Assembly (NCBI RefSeq): GCF_000244915.1
Contig: NZ_CM001442.1
Location: forward strand, 5,518,001 to 5,582,000
Length of the DNA stretch: 64,000 nucleotides
From: Bradyrhizobium sp. WSM471
Lineage (GTDB): Bacteria > Pseudomonadota > Alphaproteobacteria > Rhizobiales > Xanthobacteraceae
Direction of reading: 5' to 3'
The position numbers and the translations under genes were made by a program. Shown here piece after piece: positions 1 to 8,731 of this stretch; the stretch's first letter is position 1; each line of letters opens with the position of its first letter. The notes under the pieces are model-generated. The model was not told the DNA's origin and searched no databases. It worked only from the letters and a program-made list of their open reading frames with translations.

Positions 1-1114
1 AACCCGGGGTCGGCGCGTTCTTGAAGGTGATGGTGTGACCATCGACGTTGAGCGACGAACCGTCCGTAAGGGTTGCACCCAGCGAGGCCGCGCTCGTGGT
101 TCGGTTGACGGACACGCTCGCATTGCCTGCACCGGAAGATGTCGTCAGGGCGAGAGCCTTGAGCAGGTCGGCCTTGCCGGTGACGCTCAGATCCGCACCC
201 GTCGAGCTCTTCAGCGTGACGGCACCGCCGGCAGCGCTCGAGGCGGTCTGGCCGACGCTGGTGGCGATCGTCGCTGCACCCGCAGTGATGGACACCGTCT
301 TCACACCGCTGGCGAGATCGATTGCAGCCAACAGATCGTTGACGTTCGCAGCCGGGGCGCCCGCGGTGCCGAGATAGACGGTGGTGTTGCCGCTGCCGTC
401 GGTGACGAGATTGCCGCTGACGCCCGAGCCGGACGCAACCGCGGTCGAGGCCGGAGCCGAGCCCGAGCGGAAGGTGATGGTCTTGCCGTTCACGGTCAGC
501 GTGTCGCCGTCGGCCGGCTGGGCGTTGCCGGACAGACCGGTTGCGGTGGTGCCGTTGGTGGCGATCAGCGTGATGGTGCCGGTCAGCGCCGTGGTGCCGT
601 CGCCGGCCGTTGCGCCAGTGCTGGCAAAGGAGCCGATGGTGGCGCCGAGCGTCGTGGTGCCGGTTGCGGCCGTGGTGCCGCCGGCCGTGCCGTTATAGAG
701 CACGTTGCTGCTCGCGGTCGCGCTGGCAAAGGACGTGGTTCCGCGCAGATCGGCCGCCGTCGCACCCGCGATGGTGGTGGAGACGTTGGACTTGGTGGAG
801 TAGCCGACGGTGGTCTGCAGCGCCTGGTTGGCGATCGACTTCGCAGAGTCGATCAGCTTCTGCAGCGAGGTCAGGCCGGTGTTGGCGGCCTGCAGCACCT
901 GCACGCCGTTGGCGATACCGTCGAGCAGATTGTTGATGTCGCTGGCGCGGTTGTCGAGCGACTGTGCCGTGAAGAAGTTGGTGGGATTGTCCAGGGCCGA
1001 GTTGACGCTCTTGCCGGTCGACAGACGGTTCTGTGTGGTGGCGAGAAGATCAGCGGTGGACTGGAGAGACAGCAGGTTCTGACGAACCGACGCAGAGAGA
1101 ACAATACCGGACAT
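1..1114 (-). CDS. fliC: Flagellin, third tandem copy (3' part lies outside the window)
   Basis: Filament subunit exported by the flagellar type III apparatus. The visible part starts with MSGIVL and carries the conserved helical flagellin N-terminus (SVRQNLLSLQ, then LATTQNRLSTGKSVNSALD), followed by a Thr/Ser/Gly-rich variable domain. It matches the two complete 759-residue copies to its right residue for residue over most of its length, so about half the gene is present. The ATG at 1114 is preceded by the same AGAAGGGT leader as the other copies. Near the window edge it differs more from the other two copies. The very long flagellin type fits the thick subpolar flagellum of Bradyrhizobium. 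Confidence 0.95.
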   Translation of the reverse strand, partial: MSGIVLSASVRQNLLSLQSTADLLATTQNRLSTGKSVNSALDNPTNFFTAQSLDNRASDINNLLDGIANGVQVLQAANTGLTSLQKLIDSAKSIANQALQTTVGYSTKSNVSTTIAGATAADLRGTTSFASATASSNVLYNGTAGGTTAATGTTTLGATIGSFASTGATAGDGTTALTGTITLIATNGTTATGLSGNAQPADGDTLTVNGKTITFRSGSAPASTAVASGSGVSGNLVTDGSGNTTVYLGTAGAPAANVNDLLAAIDLASGVKTVSITAGAATIATSVGQTASSAAGGAVTLKSSTGADLSVTGKADLLKALALTTSSGAGNASVSVNRTTSAASLGATLTDGSSLNVDGHTITFKNAPTPG

Positions 1115-1117
1115 GAC

Positions 1118-1136
1118 TCTTACCCTTCTGGTTTAC
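1118..1136 (-). promoter_or_regulatory. Conserved flagellin 5' leader with Shine-Dalgarno
   Basis: On the minus strand this reads TAAACCAGAAGGGTAA just upstream of the ATG at 1114. The motif recurs before both other flagellins. The AGAAGG core can act as ribosome binding site, and the flanking ACC and GGT can pair weakly around it. It is a plausible site for post-transcriptional control by FlbT, by analogy with Caulobacter. Confidence 0.55.
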
Positions 1137-1377
1137 GCGTCTTCGTTCGATCGCTTCGGATCGAGTGACGGGGACAGCGTGCCGCGACATGGCTAACAAA
1201 GGGTGAAACGACACGCGCCCGCATTAAGCGCGGGTTCACCATAAGCGCGGGGAAGGCGTGGTCCCGGCCGGCAATCAGCCTGAAATCATTGGCTTTTATC
1301 CGCGCTTACTCTCCATTAACCATAACCGCTGGTTACTTTTTGGAGCGCTGCGTGGCTGCTCGAATGACAAATGACGA

Positions 1378-1410
1378 AACAAAAAAGCGGCGGGGCCGAA
1401 GCCCCGCCGC
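1378..1410 (-). terminator. Rho-independent terminator of the second flagellin
   Basis: Read on the minus strand, a perfect 10-bp GC stem (GCGGCGGGGC with its complement) closes a TTCG tetraloop and is followed by a run of T. It lies 30 bases after the stop codon of the flagellin at 1440. Confidence 0.92.
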
Positions 1411-1439
1411 CGTAGTCGTCTTAAGATGTCGTCCGCTTG

Positions 1440-3719
1440 TTAGCGGAGCAGCTGCAGCACGCTCTGCTGCGACTGGTTGGCCAGCGACAGCGCGGAGACC
1501 GCGATGGACTGGCGGGTCGACAGCGCCTGGCTGTTCGCGGCTTCGACGTTGGTGTCGGCCAAGGTCAGGTTCGACGAACCGGTCTGCAGCACGTTGATCA
1601 GGTTCTTGTTGAAGTCCTGACGCACCTGCACGATCGTGAGGTTTGAACCAAGGCTCGACGCTTCCGAACGCAGCGTGCTCGACGCCGAGTTCAGATTGGT
1701 CAGCACCTTGTTGGTCGCGGCGTTGTCGATGAAATCGACACCGCTGGTCAGCGAGGCCAGGCCGAGACCCTTGGAGTTATAGGTCACGCCGGTGATGCTC
1801 AGGTTCGACTTGCCGGTCTCGTCGAACACCAGCTTGAGCTGGTCGCCGTTCAGCAGGTTGACGCCGTTGAACGAGGAGTCCTGCGAGGTCGAGTCGATCT
1901 GCGCAAGGATGTTGTTGTACTGGCCGACCAGGTTCGAACGCGAGGTCTGGGCAACCGTGTCCTGGACGGGGCTGGAAGCCGTCGAGAACGTCAGCGAGGA
2001 GGTCAGCGTGCCGCCGATCGAACCACCCGCGGCGCTCGAACCGATCGTCGAGGACGCGTAGTCGTTGGTGGTCGAGACCGTCAGCAGGCCATTGGCGTCG
2101 ATCGTCGCCGTCAGGTTGTTGGCCTGAAGCTTCGTGTTGAGCTGATCGAGCGTCTTGACCGTGCCGTTGGTGCCGTCGCCGAAGGTGGCATTGACCGCCG
2201 TGCCGCCGTTGAAGGAGGTGAAGGTCAGCGTCTTGCCCGTGAGGCCGCCGACGCCCGAGGTCCGTGCCGCGGTGAAGGCGCTCGCAGTGCCGGTGTTGCC
2301 GGCGAAGCCAAGCGCGTTCAGCGCATTGCCGGTGCCGGTGATCGACAGATCGGCGTTGACGCCGGTCGAGATCTTGAGCTGACCCGAGGCGTTGATCGAC
2401 GAGTTGGTCTGGCCGGTCGCCGTCGCAAGCGTCGCGGTGCCGTTGGCATTGACCGTCGCGGTCTGCACGCCACTGGCAAGGTCGATCGCCTTGAGCACGT
2501 CGTTAATCGTGCCGGCCTGCAGATAGACCGTCGAGTTGCCGGCGCCGTCGGTGAGGACGTTACCGCTCGCACCATACCCGCTCGGAACGCTCGGAGCACC
2601 GGTCGAGCCCGGGATCGGCGCGTTCTTGAAGGTGATGACGTGACCGTCGACGTTCAGCGTCGAACCGTCGGCGATGGTCGCACCCAGCGAGGCCGCGCTC
2701 GTGGTCCGGTTGACGCTCACGGTGGCATTGCCGCCGCCCACGGCCGTCGTCAAGGTGAGAGCCTTGAGCAGGTCGGCCTTGCCGGTGACGCTCAGATCCG
2801 CACCCGTCGAGCTCTTCAGCGTGACGGCGCCGCCGGCAGCGGTTGAGGCGGTCTGGCCGACGCTGGTGGCGAACGTCGCTGCACCCGCGGTGATGGACAC
2901 CGTCTTCACGCCGCTGGCCAGATCGATTGCGGTCAACAGATCGTTGACGTTCGCAGCCGGGGTGCCCGCGGTGCCGAGATAGACAGTGGTGTTGCCGCTG
3001 CCGTCGGTGACGAGATTGCCGCTGACGCCCGAACCGGACGCAACCGCGGTCGAAGCCGGAGCGGAGCCGCTGCGGAAGGTGATGGTCTTGCCGTTCACGG
3101 TCAGCGTGTCGCCGTCGGCCGGCTGGGCGTTGCCGGACAGGCCGGTTGCGGTGGTGCCGTTGGTCGCGATCAGCGTGATGGTGCCGGTCAGCGCCGTGGT
3201 GCCGTCGCCGGCCGTTGCGCCAGTGCTGGCGAACGAGCCGATGGTGGCGCCGAGGGTCGTGCTGCCGCTTGCCGCCGTGGTGCCGCCGGCCGTGCCGTTA
3301 TACACGACGTTGCTGCTCGCGGTCGCGCTGGCAAAGGAGGTGGTGCCGCGCAGATCGGCCGCCGTCGCACCTGCGATGGTGGTGGAGACGTTGGACTTGG
3401 TGGAGTAGCCGACGGTGGTCTGCAGCGCCTGGTTGGCGATCGACTTCGCAGAGTCGATCAGCTTCTGCAGCGAGGTGATGCCGGTGTTGGCGGCCTGCAG
3501 CACCTGCACGCCGTTGGCGATGCCATCGAGGAGATTGTTGATGTCGCTGGCGCGGTTGTCGAGCGACTGTGCGGTGAAGAAGTTGGTGGGATTGTCCAGG
3601 GCCGAGTTGACGCTCTTGCCGGTCGACAGGCGGCTCTGCGTGGTGGCGAGAAGATCAGCGGTGGACTGGAGGGAGAGCAGGTTCTGACGAACCGACGAGG
3701 AGAGAACAATACCGGACAT
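1440..3719 (-). CDS. fliC: Flagellin, second tandem copy
   Basis: Complete 759-residue flagellin. Residues 1 to about 130 form the conserved N-terminal helical region. About 130 to 590 is a Thr/Ser/Ala/Gly-rich variable surface domain containing two related blocks, each with a D-x-LTVNGKTITF or LNVDGHVITF strand motif, then DGxGNxTVYL, then LTAIDLASGV or LKAIDLASGV. About 600 to 759 is the conserved C-terminal helix, ending QSVLQLLR. It is far longer than most alphaproteobacterial flagellins (300-500 residues), as in the thick flagellum of Bradyrhizobium. It differs from the copy at 4077 at roughly 26 residues. The gene has its own leader and terminator and is probably transcribed alone. Confidence 0.97.
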   Translation of the reverse strand: MSGIVLSSSVRQNLLSLQSTADLLATTQSRLSTGKSVNSALDNPTNFFTAQSLDNRASDINNLLDGIANGVQVLQAANTGITSLQKLIDSAKSIANQALQTTVGYSTKSNVSTTIAGATAADLRGTTSFASATASSNVVYNGTAGGTTAASGSTTLGATIGSFASTGATAGDGTTALTGTITLIATNGTTATGLSGNAQPADGDTLTVNGKTITFRSGSAPASTAVASGSGVSGNLVTDGSGNTTVYLGTAGTPAANVNDLLTAIDLASGVKTVSITAGAATFATSVGQTASTAAGGAVTLKSSTGADLSVTGKADLLKALTLTTAVGGGNATVSVNRTTSAASLGATIADGSTLNVDGHVITFKNAPIPGSTGAPSVPSGYGASGNVLTDGAGNSTVYLQAGTINDVLKAIDLASGVQTATVNANGTATLATATGQTNSSINASGQLKISTGVNADLSITGTGNALNALGFAGNTGTASAFTAARTSGVGGLTGKTLTFTSFNGGTAVNATFGDGTNGTVKTLDQLNTKLQANNLTATIDANGLLTVSTTNDYASSTIGSSAAGGSIGGTLTSSLTFSTASSPVQDTVAQTSRSNLVGQYNNILAQIDSTSQDSSFNGVNLLNGDQLKLVFDETGKSNLSITGVTYNSKGLGLASLTSGVDFIDNAATNKVLTNLNSASSTLRSEASSLGSNLTIVQVRQDFNKNLINVLQTGSSNLTLADTNVEAANSQALSTRQSIAVSALSLANQSQQSVLQLLR

Positions 3720-3725
3720 TGAGTG

Positions 3726-3740
3726 TTACCCTTCTGGTAC
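3726..3740 (-). promoter_or_regulatory. Conserved flagellin 5' leader with Shine-Dalgarno
   Basis: On the minus strand GTACCAGAAGGGTAA stands six bases before the ATG at 3719. TACC and GGTA can pair and place AGAAG in the loop. It is the second of three copies of this leader. Confidence 0.6.
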
Positions 3741-4013
3741 GCAACGCAACAAACTTCGATTAGGATTAATCGATGTCCGGGACGGTGAACGCAGACGGCT
3801 AACAAAGCATGAAGCGTGTCGCGCCAGTCCTTGCGTGGATTCACCATGTGCGCGATCGAAGCCGGATCTGGCTCGCTCATATCGTCATGATTGGATGACG
3901 CTTTTCCGTGCAGCGACGCGATGTTTGCGACTTGTCAACCATAACTGAGAGTGAGCAATCGGCTGCATCCGAATGCATCGTCTGCGCTTTGCCGCGGCAC
4001 TTTGGTGCCGGCG

Positions 4014-4047
4014 CAAAAAGAAAGCGGCGGGGCCGAAGCCCCGCCGC
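4014..4047 (-). terminator. Rho-independent terminator of the first flagellin
   Basis: It has the same stem and TTCG loop as the terminator at 1378-1410: a perfect 10-bp GC stem followed on the minus strand by a T-rich run. It lies 29 bases after the flagellin stop. Confidence 0.92.
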
Positions 4048-4076
4048 CATAGTCGTCTTGCGATGTCGTCCGCTTG

Positions 4077-6356
4077 TTAGCGGAGCAGCTGCAGCACGCT
4101 CTGCTGCGACTGGTTGGCCAGCGACAGCGCGGAGACCGCGATGGACTGGCGGGTCGACAGCGCCTGGCTGTTGGCCGCTTCGGTGTTGGTGTCGGCCAGG
4201 GTCAGGTTGGACGAACCGGTCTGCAGCACGTTGATCAGGCTCTTGTTGAAGTCCTGACGCACCTGCACCACCGAGAGGTTCGAGCCGAGGCTCGACGCTT
4301 CCGAACGCAGCGTGCTCGACGCGGCATTCAGGTTCGACAGCACCTTGTTGGTCGCGGAGTTGTCGATGAAGTCGACACCGCTGGTCAGCGCAGCAAGGCC
4401 GAGACCCTTGGAGTTGTAGGTCACGCCCGTGATGCTCAGGTTCGACTTGCCGGTCTCGTCGAACACCAGCTTGAGCTGGTCGCCGTTCAGCAGGTTGACG
4501 CCGTTGAACGAGGAGTCCTGCGAAGTCGTGTCGATCTGGTTCAGGATGTTGTTGTACTGAGACACCAGGTTCGAACGCGAGGTCTGGGCAACCGTGTCCT
4601 GGACGGGGCTGGAAGCCGTCGAGAACGTCAGCGAGGAGGTCAGCGTGCCGCCGATCGAACCACCCGCGGCGCTCGAACCGATCGTCGAGGACGCGTAGTC
4701 GTTGGTGGTCGAAACCGTCAGCAGGCCGTTGGCGTCGATCGTCGCCGTCAGGTTGTTGGCCTGAAGCTTCGTGTTGAGCTGATCGAGCGTCTTGACCGTG
4801 CCGTTGGTGCCGTCGCCGAAGGTGACGTTGACCGCCGTGCCGCCGTTGAAGGAGGAGAAGGTCAATGTCTTGCCGCTGATGCCGCCGACGCCCGAGGTAC
4901 GCGCCGCAGTGAAGGCGCTCGAGGTGCCGGTATTGCCGGCGAAGCCGAGCGCATTCAACGCATTGCCGGTGCCGGTGATCGACAGATCGGCGTTGACGCC
5001 GGTCGAGATCTTGAGCTGACCCGAGGCGTTGATCGACGAGTTGGTCTGGCCGGTCGCCGTCGCAAGCGTCGCGGTGCCGTTGGCATTGACCGTCGCGGTC
5101 TGCACGCCGGTGGCAAGGTCGATCGCCTTGAGCACGTCGTTGACCGTGCCGGCCTGCAGATAGACCGTCGAGTTGCCGGCGCCGTCGGTGAGGACGTTAC
5201 CGCTCGCACCATACCCGCTCGGAACGCTCGGAGCACCGGTCGAGCCCGGGATCGGCGCGTTCTTGAAGGTGATGACGTGACCGTCGACGTTCAGCGTCGA
5301 ACCGTCGGCGATGGTCGCACCTAGCGAGGCCGCGCTCGTGGTCCGGTTGACGCTCACGGTGGCGTTGCCGCCGCCCACGGCCGTCGTCAGGGCGAGAGCC
5401 TTGAGCAGGTCGGCCTTGCCGGTGACGCTCAGATCCGCACCCGTCGAGCTCTTCAGCGTGACGGCGCCGCCGGCAGCGGTTGAGGCGGTCTGGCCGACGC
5501 TGGTGGCGAACGTCGCTGCACCCGCGGTGATGGACACCGTCTTCACGCCGCTGGCCAGATCGATTGCGGTCAACAGATCGTTGACGTTCGCAGCCGGGGT
5601 GCCCGCGGTGCCGAGATAGACAGTGGTGTTGCCGCTGCCGTCGGTGACGAGATTGCCGCTGACGCCCGAACCGGACGCAACCGCGGTCGAAGCCGGAGCG
5701 GAGCCGCTGCGGAAGGTGATGGTCTTGCCGTTCACGGTCAGCGTGTCGCCGTCGGCCGGCTGGGCGTTGCCGGACAGGCCGGTTGCGGTGGTGCCGTTGG
5801 TCGCGATCAGCGTGATGGTGCCGGTCAGCGCCGTGGTGCCGTCGCCGGCCGTTGCGCCAGTGCTGGCGAACGAGCCGATGGTGGCGCCGAGGGTCGTGCT
5901 GCCGCTCGCCGCCGTGGTGCCGCCGGCTGTGCCGCTATACACAACGTTGCTGCTCGCGGTCGCGCTGGCGAAGGAGGTGGTGCCGCGCAGATCGGCCGCC
6001 GTCGCACCCGCGATCGAGGCGGAGACGTTGGACTTGGTGGAGTAGCCGACGGTGGTCTGCAGCGCCTGGTTGGCGATCGACTTCGCAGAGTCGATCAGCT
6101 TCTGCAGCGAAGTGATGCCGGTGTTGGCAGCCTGCAGCACCTGCACGCCGTTGGCGATACCGTCGAGCAGATTGTTGATGTCGCTGGCGCGGTTGTCGAG
6201 CGACTGTGCGGTGAAGAAGTTGGTGGGATTGTCCAGGGCCGAGTTGACGCTCTTGCCGGTCGACAGACGGTTCTGCGTGGTGGCGAGAAGATCAGCGGTG
6301 GACTGGAGGGAGAGCAGGTTCTGACGAACCGACGAGGAGAGAACGATACCGGACAT
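4077..6356 (-). CDS. fliC: Flagellin, first tandem copy
   Basis: Complete 759-residue flagellin with the same architecture as the copy at 1440: conserved helical ends around a long variable domain built from two related blocks. Most differences from that copy cluster in the C-terminal third (for example NILNQIDTTSQ against NILAQIDSTSQ, and SVVQVRQDFNKS against TIVQVRQDFNKN). The first 500 residues are almost the same. This suggests recent duplication or continuing gene conversion. It is read leftward and diverges from flbT across a 319-base intergenic region. Confidence 0.97.
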   Translation of the reverse strand: MSGIVLSSSVRQNLLSLQSTADLLATTQNRLSTGKSVNSALDNPTNFFTAQSLDNRASDINNLLDGIANGVQVLQAANTGITSLQKLIDSAKSIANQALQTTVGYSTKSNVSASIAGATAADLRGTTSFASATASSNVVYSGTAGGTTAASGSTTLGATIGSFASTGATAGDGTTALTGTITLIATNGTTATGLSGNAQPADGDTLTVNGKTITFRSGSAPASTAVASGSGVSGNLVTDGSGNTTVYLGTAGTPAANVNDLLTAIDLASGVKTVSITAGAATFATSVGQTASTAAGGAVTLKSSTGADLSVTGKADLLKALALTTAVGGGNATVSVNRTTSAASLGATIADGSTLNVDGHVITFKNAPIPGSTGAPSVPSGYGASGNVLTDGAGNSTVYLQAGTVNDVLKAIDLATGVQTATVNANGTATLATATGQTNSSINASGQLKISTGVNADLSITGTGNALNALGFAGNTGTSSAFTAARTSGVGGISGKTLTFSSFNGGTAVNVTFGDGTNGTVKTLDQLNTKLQANNLTATIDANGLLTVSTTNDYASSTIGSSAAGGSIGGTLTSSLTFSTASSPVQDTVAQTSRSNLVSQYNNILNQIDTTSQDSSFNGVNLLNGDQLKLVFDETGKSNLSITGVTYNSKGLGLAALTSGVDFIDNSATNKVLSNLNAASSTLRSEASSLGSNLSVVQVRQDFNKSLINVLQTGSSNLTLADTNTEAANSQALSTRQSIAVSALSLANQSQQSVLQLLR

Positions 6357-6675
6357 TGGGTGTTACCTTTCTGGTAAACGACGCTTACTGTTACGCGTCT
6401 GCATGGATCGAGTGACCCAGCGACCGGCGGACCGTGGGGCGGAGTCCTCTAACGAAACATGAAATGAAATTGGCGCTTTTGCTGAGTCGGCGCGCGATTC
6501 GGCCCAGTCGCACACTCGCGACGCCACGCAGCCAGGCGATTTCAGCCTTGATATGATTGAGCTTTTCCGCGGCATCGGCCGGGATTTACAACTCGTTAAC
6601 TAGTCTTGATGGAGTATTGCGCCCTGATCCGCCGCAATACACGCTCGGTTACGAAAGCGTTGATGGAGAACAGGC
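6357..6675. other. Divergent intergenic region between flagellin and flbT
   Basis: These 319 bases separate the leftward flagellin from rightward flbT and must carry both promoters. No flaF-sized reading frame fits here, although flaF commonly neighbours flbT in alphaproteobacteria. No other gene is seen. Confidence 0.65.
6363..6377 (-). promoter_or_regulatory. Conserved flagellin 5' leader, perfect TTACC/GGTAA inverted repeat
   Basis: On the minus strand TTACCAGAAAGGTAA lies six bases before the ATG at 6356. Here the arms form a perfect 5-bp inverted repeat around AGAAA. The other two flagellins keep the sequence with one or two arm mismatches. It overlaps the ribosome binding site. Confidence 0.6.
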
Positions 6676-7113
6676 ATGGCCCTCAAGGTCGAGCTCAGAC
6701 CGCACGAACGCATCATCGTCGGTAACTGCGTAATAACCAACACCGACCAGCGCGCCCGCCTTCTGATCGACGGCGACAACGTGCCGATCCTGCGCGAACG
6801 CGACATCCTCACGCCGGAGACCGCCGATACGCCTGCCAAGCTCGTCTATCTGGCGGTCCAGCTCATGTACATCTCGCCGGATCCGCAGACCCAGCACGGC
6901 ACCTATTTCAACCTGGTGCGCGACATCGTCACCGCGGTGCCGAGCTCGTGGCCGATCATCGAAGGCATCAACAACAACATCCTCAACGGCGACCTCTATC
7001 GCGCGCTGAAGGATGCCCGCAAGCTGATCGCCTATGAAGAGAAATTGCGGGGCCAGTTCGAGGCCACGCATCCCAAGACGGAAGCGGACCAGGACGTCAG
7101 CACCGCCGCCTGA
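6676..7113 (+). CDS. flbT: Flagellar biosynthesis regulator FlbT
   Basis: 145 residues, the normal length for FlbT. It shows family features such as LKPHERIIVGN-like LRPHERIIVGN near the start, the segment INRARLLI-like QRARLLIDGD, and YLAVQLMYISPD. In Caulobacter FlbT acts on the 5' leader of flagellin mRNA and lowers its stability; in Brucella it is reported as an activator. The ATG follows GGAGAACAGGC. It stands divergent from the flagellins, which carry a shared leader that could be its target. Its 3' end faces the four-gene modification cluster across a common hairpin. flaF is not adjacent. Confidence 0.93.
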   Translation: MALKVELRPHERIIVGNCVITNTDQRARLLIDGDNVPILRERDILTPETADTPAKLVYLAVQLMYISPDPQTQHGTYFNLVRDIVTAVPSSWPIIEGINNNILNGDLYRALKDARKLIAYEEKLRGQFEATHPKTEADQDVSTAA

Positions 7114-7182
7114 TCCCACGCGTTCGCGTGCCCACGCCGCGCGAACGACCAGGCCGCACGACGACCAAGCCTCATAAACGGC

Positions 7183-7211
7183 AACGGCCCCGGATCGCCT
7201 CCGGGGCCGTT
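7183..7211. terminator. Bidirectional hairpin between flbT and the decarboxylase gene
   Basis: A perfect 11-bp stem (AACGGCCCCGG with its complement) closes a 7-base loop between two convergent genes. The arms start with AA and end with TT, and T residues follow on the plus strand, so it can serve both directions. It closes the flgE-to-decarboxylase gene string. Confidence 0.85.
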
Positions 7212-7234
7212 GTCGTTTCGGGCCTGCGTCAATA

Positions 7235-8731
7235 CTACTGCGCCGCGAGCGGCGGCGCCTCGACCTCGATCACTCCCCCGCTCCGCCGTCCGCCGAATTC
7301 CAGCACGGCCGCGATCAGCGCATCGATGTCAGTCTCGTCGGTGCGATGATTGACGATCGCGGCGCGGATCGCAAACCTGCCGTCCAGCGTGGTGCTCGAC
7401 GGCGCCGCTACGCCGGACTCCTGGATGTCCGCGACGATCTCGCGATTGACCTCATCCGCGGCGCGGTAACGGAAGCAGACGATATTGAGATTGACCGGTG
7501 CCAGCAATTCAAGCCGCTGCTCGGCAAGAACGCGAGTCTCCAGATATTTCGCCAGCGCACAGCTTCGCGCGATCACCGCACCGAGCCGATTTGTGCCGAA
7601 CGTCTTCAGCGTGAACCATGTCTTCAGCGCACGGAAGCCGCGCGACAGATCGGGGCCGAGATCGCAGGGCCAGACCGCGCCCGCCGCAAGCCCCCTCGCC
7701 TCGCGACGCAGATAGGCCGCGGGCTGCGCAAAAGCCTGCCGATGCTGCTCGCCGTCGCGCACCAGCAGGAAGCCGGCGTCATAAGGCACCTGTCCCCATT
7801 TGTGGAAGTCGAGCGCAATGGAATCCGCAAGCTCGATGCCTCCGAGCAGCGGCGCGAGTTCGGGCGACAGGATCGCGAGCGCACCGAAGGCGCCGTCGAC
7901 GTGAAACCAGATTCCCTCCTCGCGGCACAGCTCCGCGATCGCCTTGAGATCGTCGATCGCACCGATGTCGACCGTACCAGCGGATGCGACGACCAGGAAC
8001 GGCTTGAAGCCGACCTCGCGATCGATCGCGATCTGCGCACGCAGCGCGGCAACGTCGATGCGATGATCGGCATCGACGCCGATCTTGCGCAGCGCATCGC
8101 TGCCGAGCCCGGCGATGTCCATCGCCCTCGAGACGCAGCCATGCGCGGCCTGCGATGTATATGCGGTGAGAAGCGCACCGTCATTGCCGATGCCGTACTG
8201 CCGCGCCAGCGTGCCGAGCGTACTCGTGCGTGCCACCAGCACCGCCATCAGATTCGCCATCGACGTGCCCGTGACGAAGATGCCGCTCGCGCTCTCCGGG
8301 AAGGCGAACAGGCGGCGCATCCAGTCGATGACCTGCCGCTCGACCTCGATCGGCATGTGGTCGCGGCCGCCGAGATTGGCGTTGAGGCCTGCCGCGAGCA
8401 TTTCCGCGACCATGCCAACCGCGGTACCGCCGCCATGTACCCAGCCCATGAAAGCGGGATGGACGTTGCCGGTCGCATAGGGCGCGACATGTTCGGTGAA
8501 GTCGCGATAGACGTCGGCGAGATCGCTCGCCTCGCGCGGCACGTCGGCCTTGAATGCCGCGCGAACGCCGTCGGGGATCGGCTGCCACACTGGACGCGCG
8601 CGAACGTTGGCGATCCCGTCGATGGTCTCGTCAAGCATGCGATGGGCAAGCGCGCGAAACTCGCTCCAGTCCTGCGGATCGAGCGAAGTCTGCGTGACGG
8701 ACCTTTGCGTATTGCGGATGATCTCGTTCAT
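7235..8731 (-). CDS. Group II PLP-dependent decarboxylase in the flagellar operon
   Basis: 498 residues of the aromatic-amino-acid/diaminobutyrate/glutamate decarboxylase superfamily. The expected motifs are present in order: HPAFMGWVHGGG near residue 85, the SGIFVTGTSMANLMAV phosphate-binding stretch, VDGAFGALA, and DFHKWGQVPYDAG, whose Lys should form the Schiff base with PLP. The usual motif is DAHKWL; here it is DFHKWG, a sign of a divergent subfamily. The substrate cannot be told from sequence; an amino acid or amino-acyl group is expected. The ATG overlaps the stop of the ATP-grasp gene by four bases (ATGA), so the two are translationally coupled. It is the last gene of the flgE-K-L string. 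Confidence 0.88.
   Translation of the reverse strand: MNEIIRNTQRSVTQTSLDPQDWSEFRALAHRMLDETIDGIANVRARPVWQPIPDGVRAAFKADVPREASDLADVYRDFTEHVAPYATGNVHPAFMGWVHGGGTAVGMVAEMLAAGLNANLGGRDHMPIEVERQVIDWMRRLFAFPESASGIFVTGTSMANLMAVLVARTSTLGTLARQYGIGNDGALLTAYTSQAAHGCVSRAMDIAGLGSDALRKIGVDADHRIDVAALRAQIAIDREVGFKPFLVVASAGTVDIGAIDDLKAIAELCREEGIWFHVDGAFGALAILSPELAPLLGGIELADSIALDFHKWGQVPYDAGFLLVRDGEQHRQAFAQPAAYLRREARGLAAGAVWPCDLGPDLSRGFRALKTWFTLKTFGTNRLGAVIARSCALAKYLETRVLAEQRLELLAPVNLNIVCFRYRAADEVNREIVADIQESGVAAPSSTTLDGRFAIRAAIVNHRTDETDIDALIAAVLEFGGRRSGGVIEVEAPPLAAQ

Larger units (their letters stand above)
1115..1439 (-). other. Intergenic region upstream of the third flagellin
   Basis: No gene is seen in these 325 bases. 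They hold the 5' leader and presumably the promoter of the leftward flagellin, plus the terminator of the flagellin to the right. The part just upstream of the leader is richer in A and T than the coding DNA. I could not assign -35/-10 or -24/-12 elements with confidence. Confidence 0.7.
3720..4076 (-). other. Intergenic region between the second and first flagellin
   Basis: These 357 bases hold no convincing gene. On the left is the leader of the second flagellin, on the right the terminator of the next. The middle presumably carries the promoter. Confidence 0.7.
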
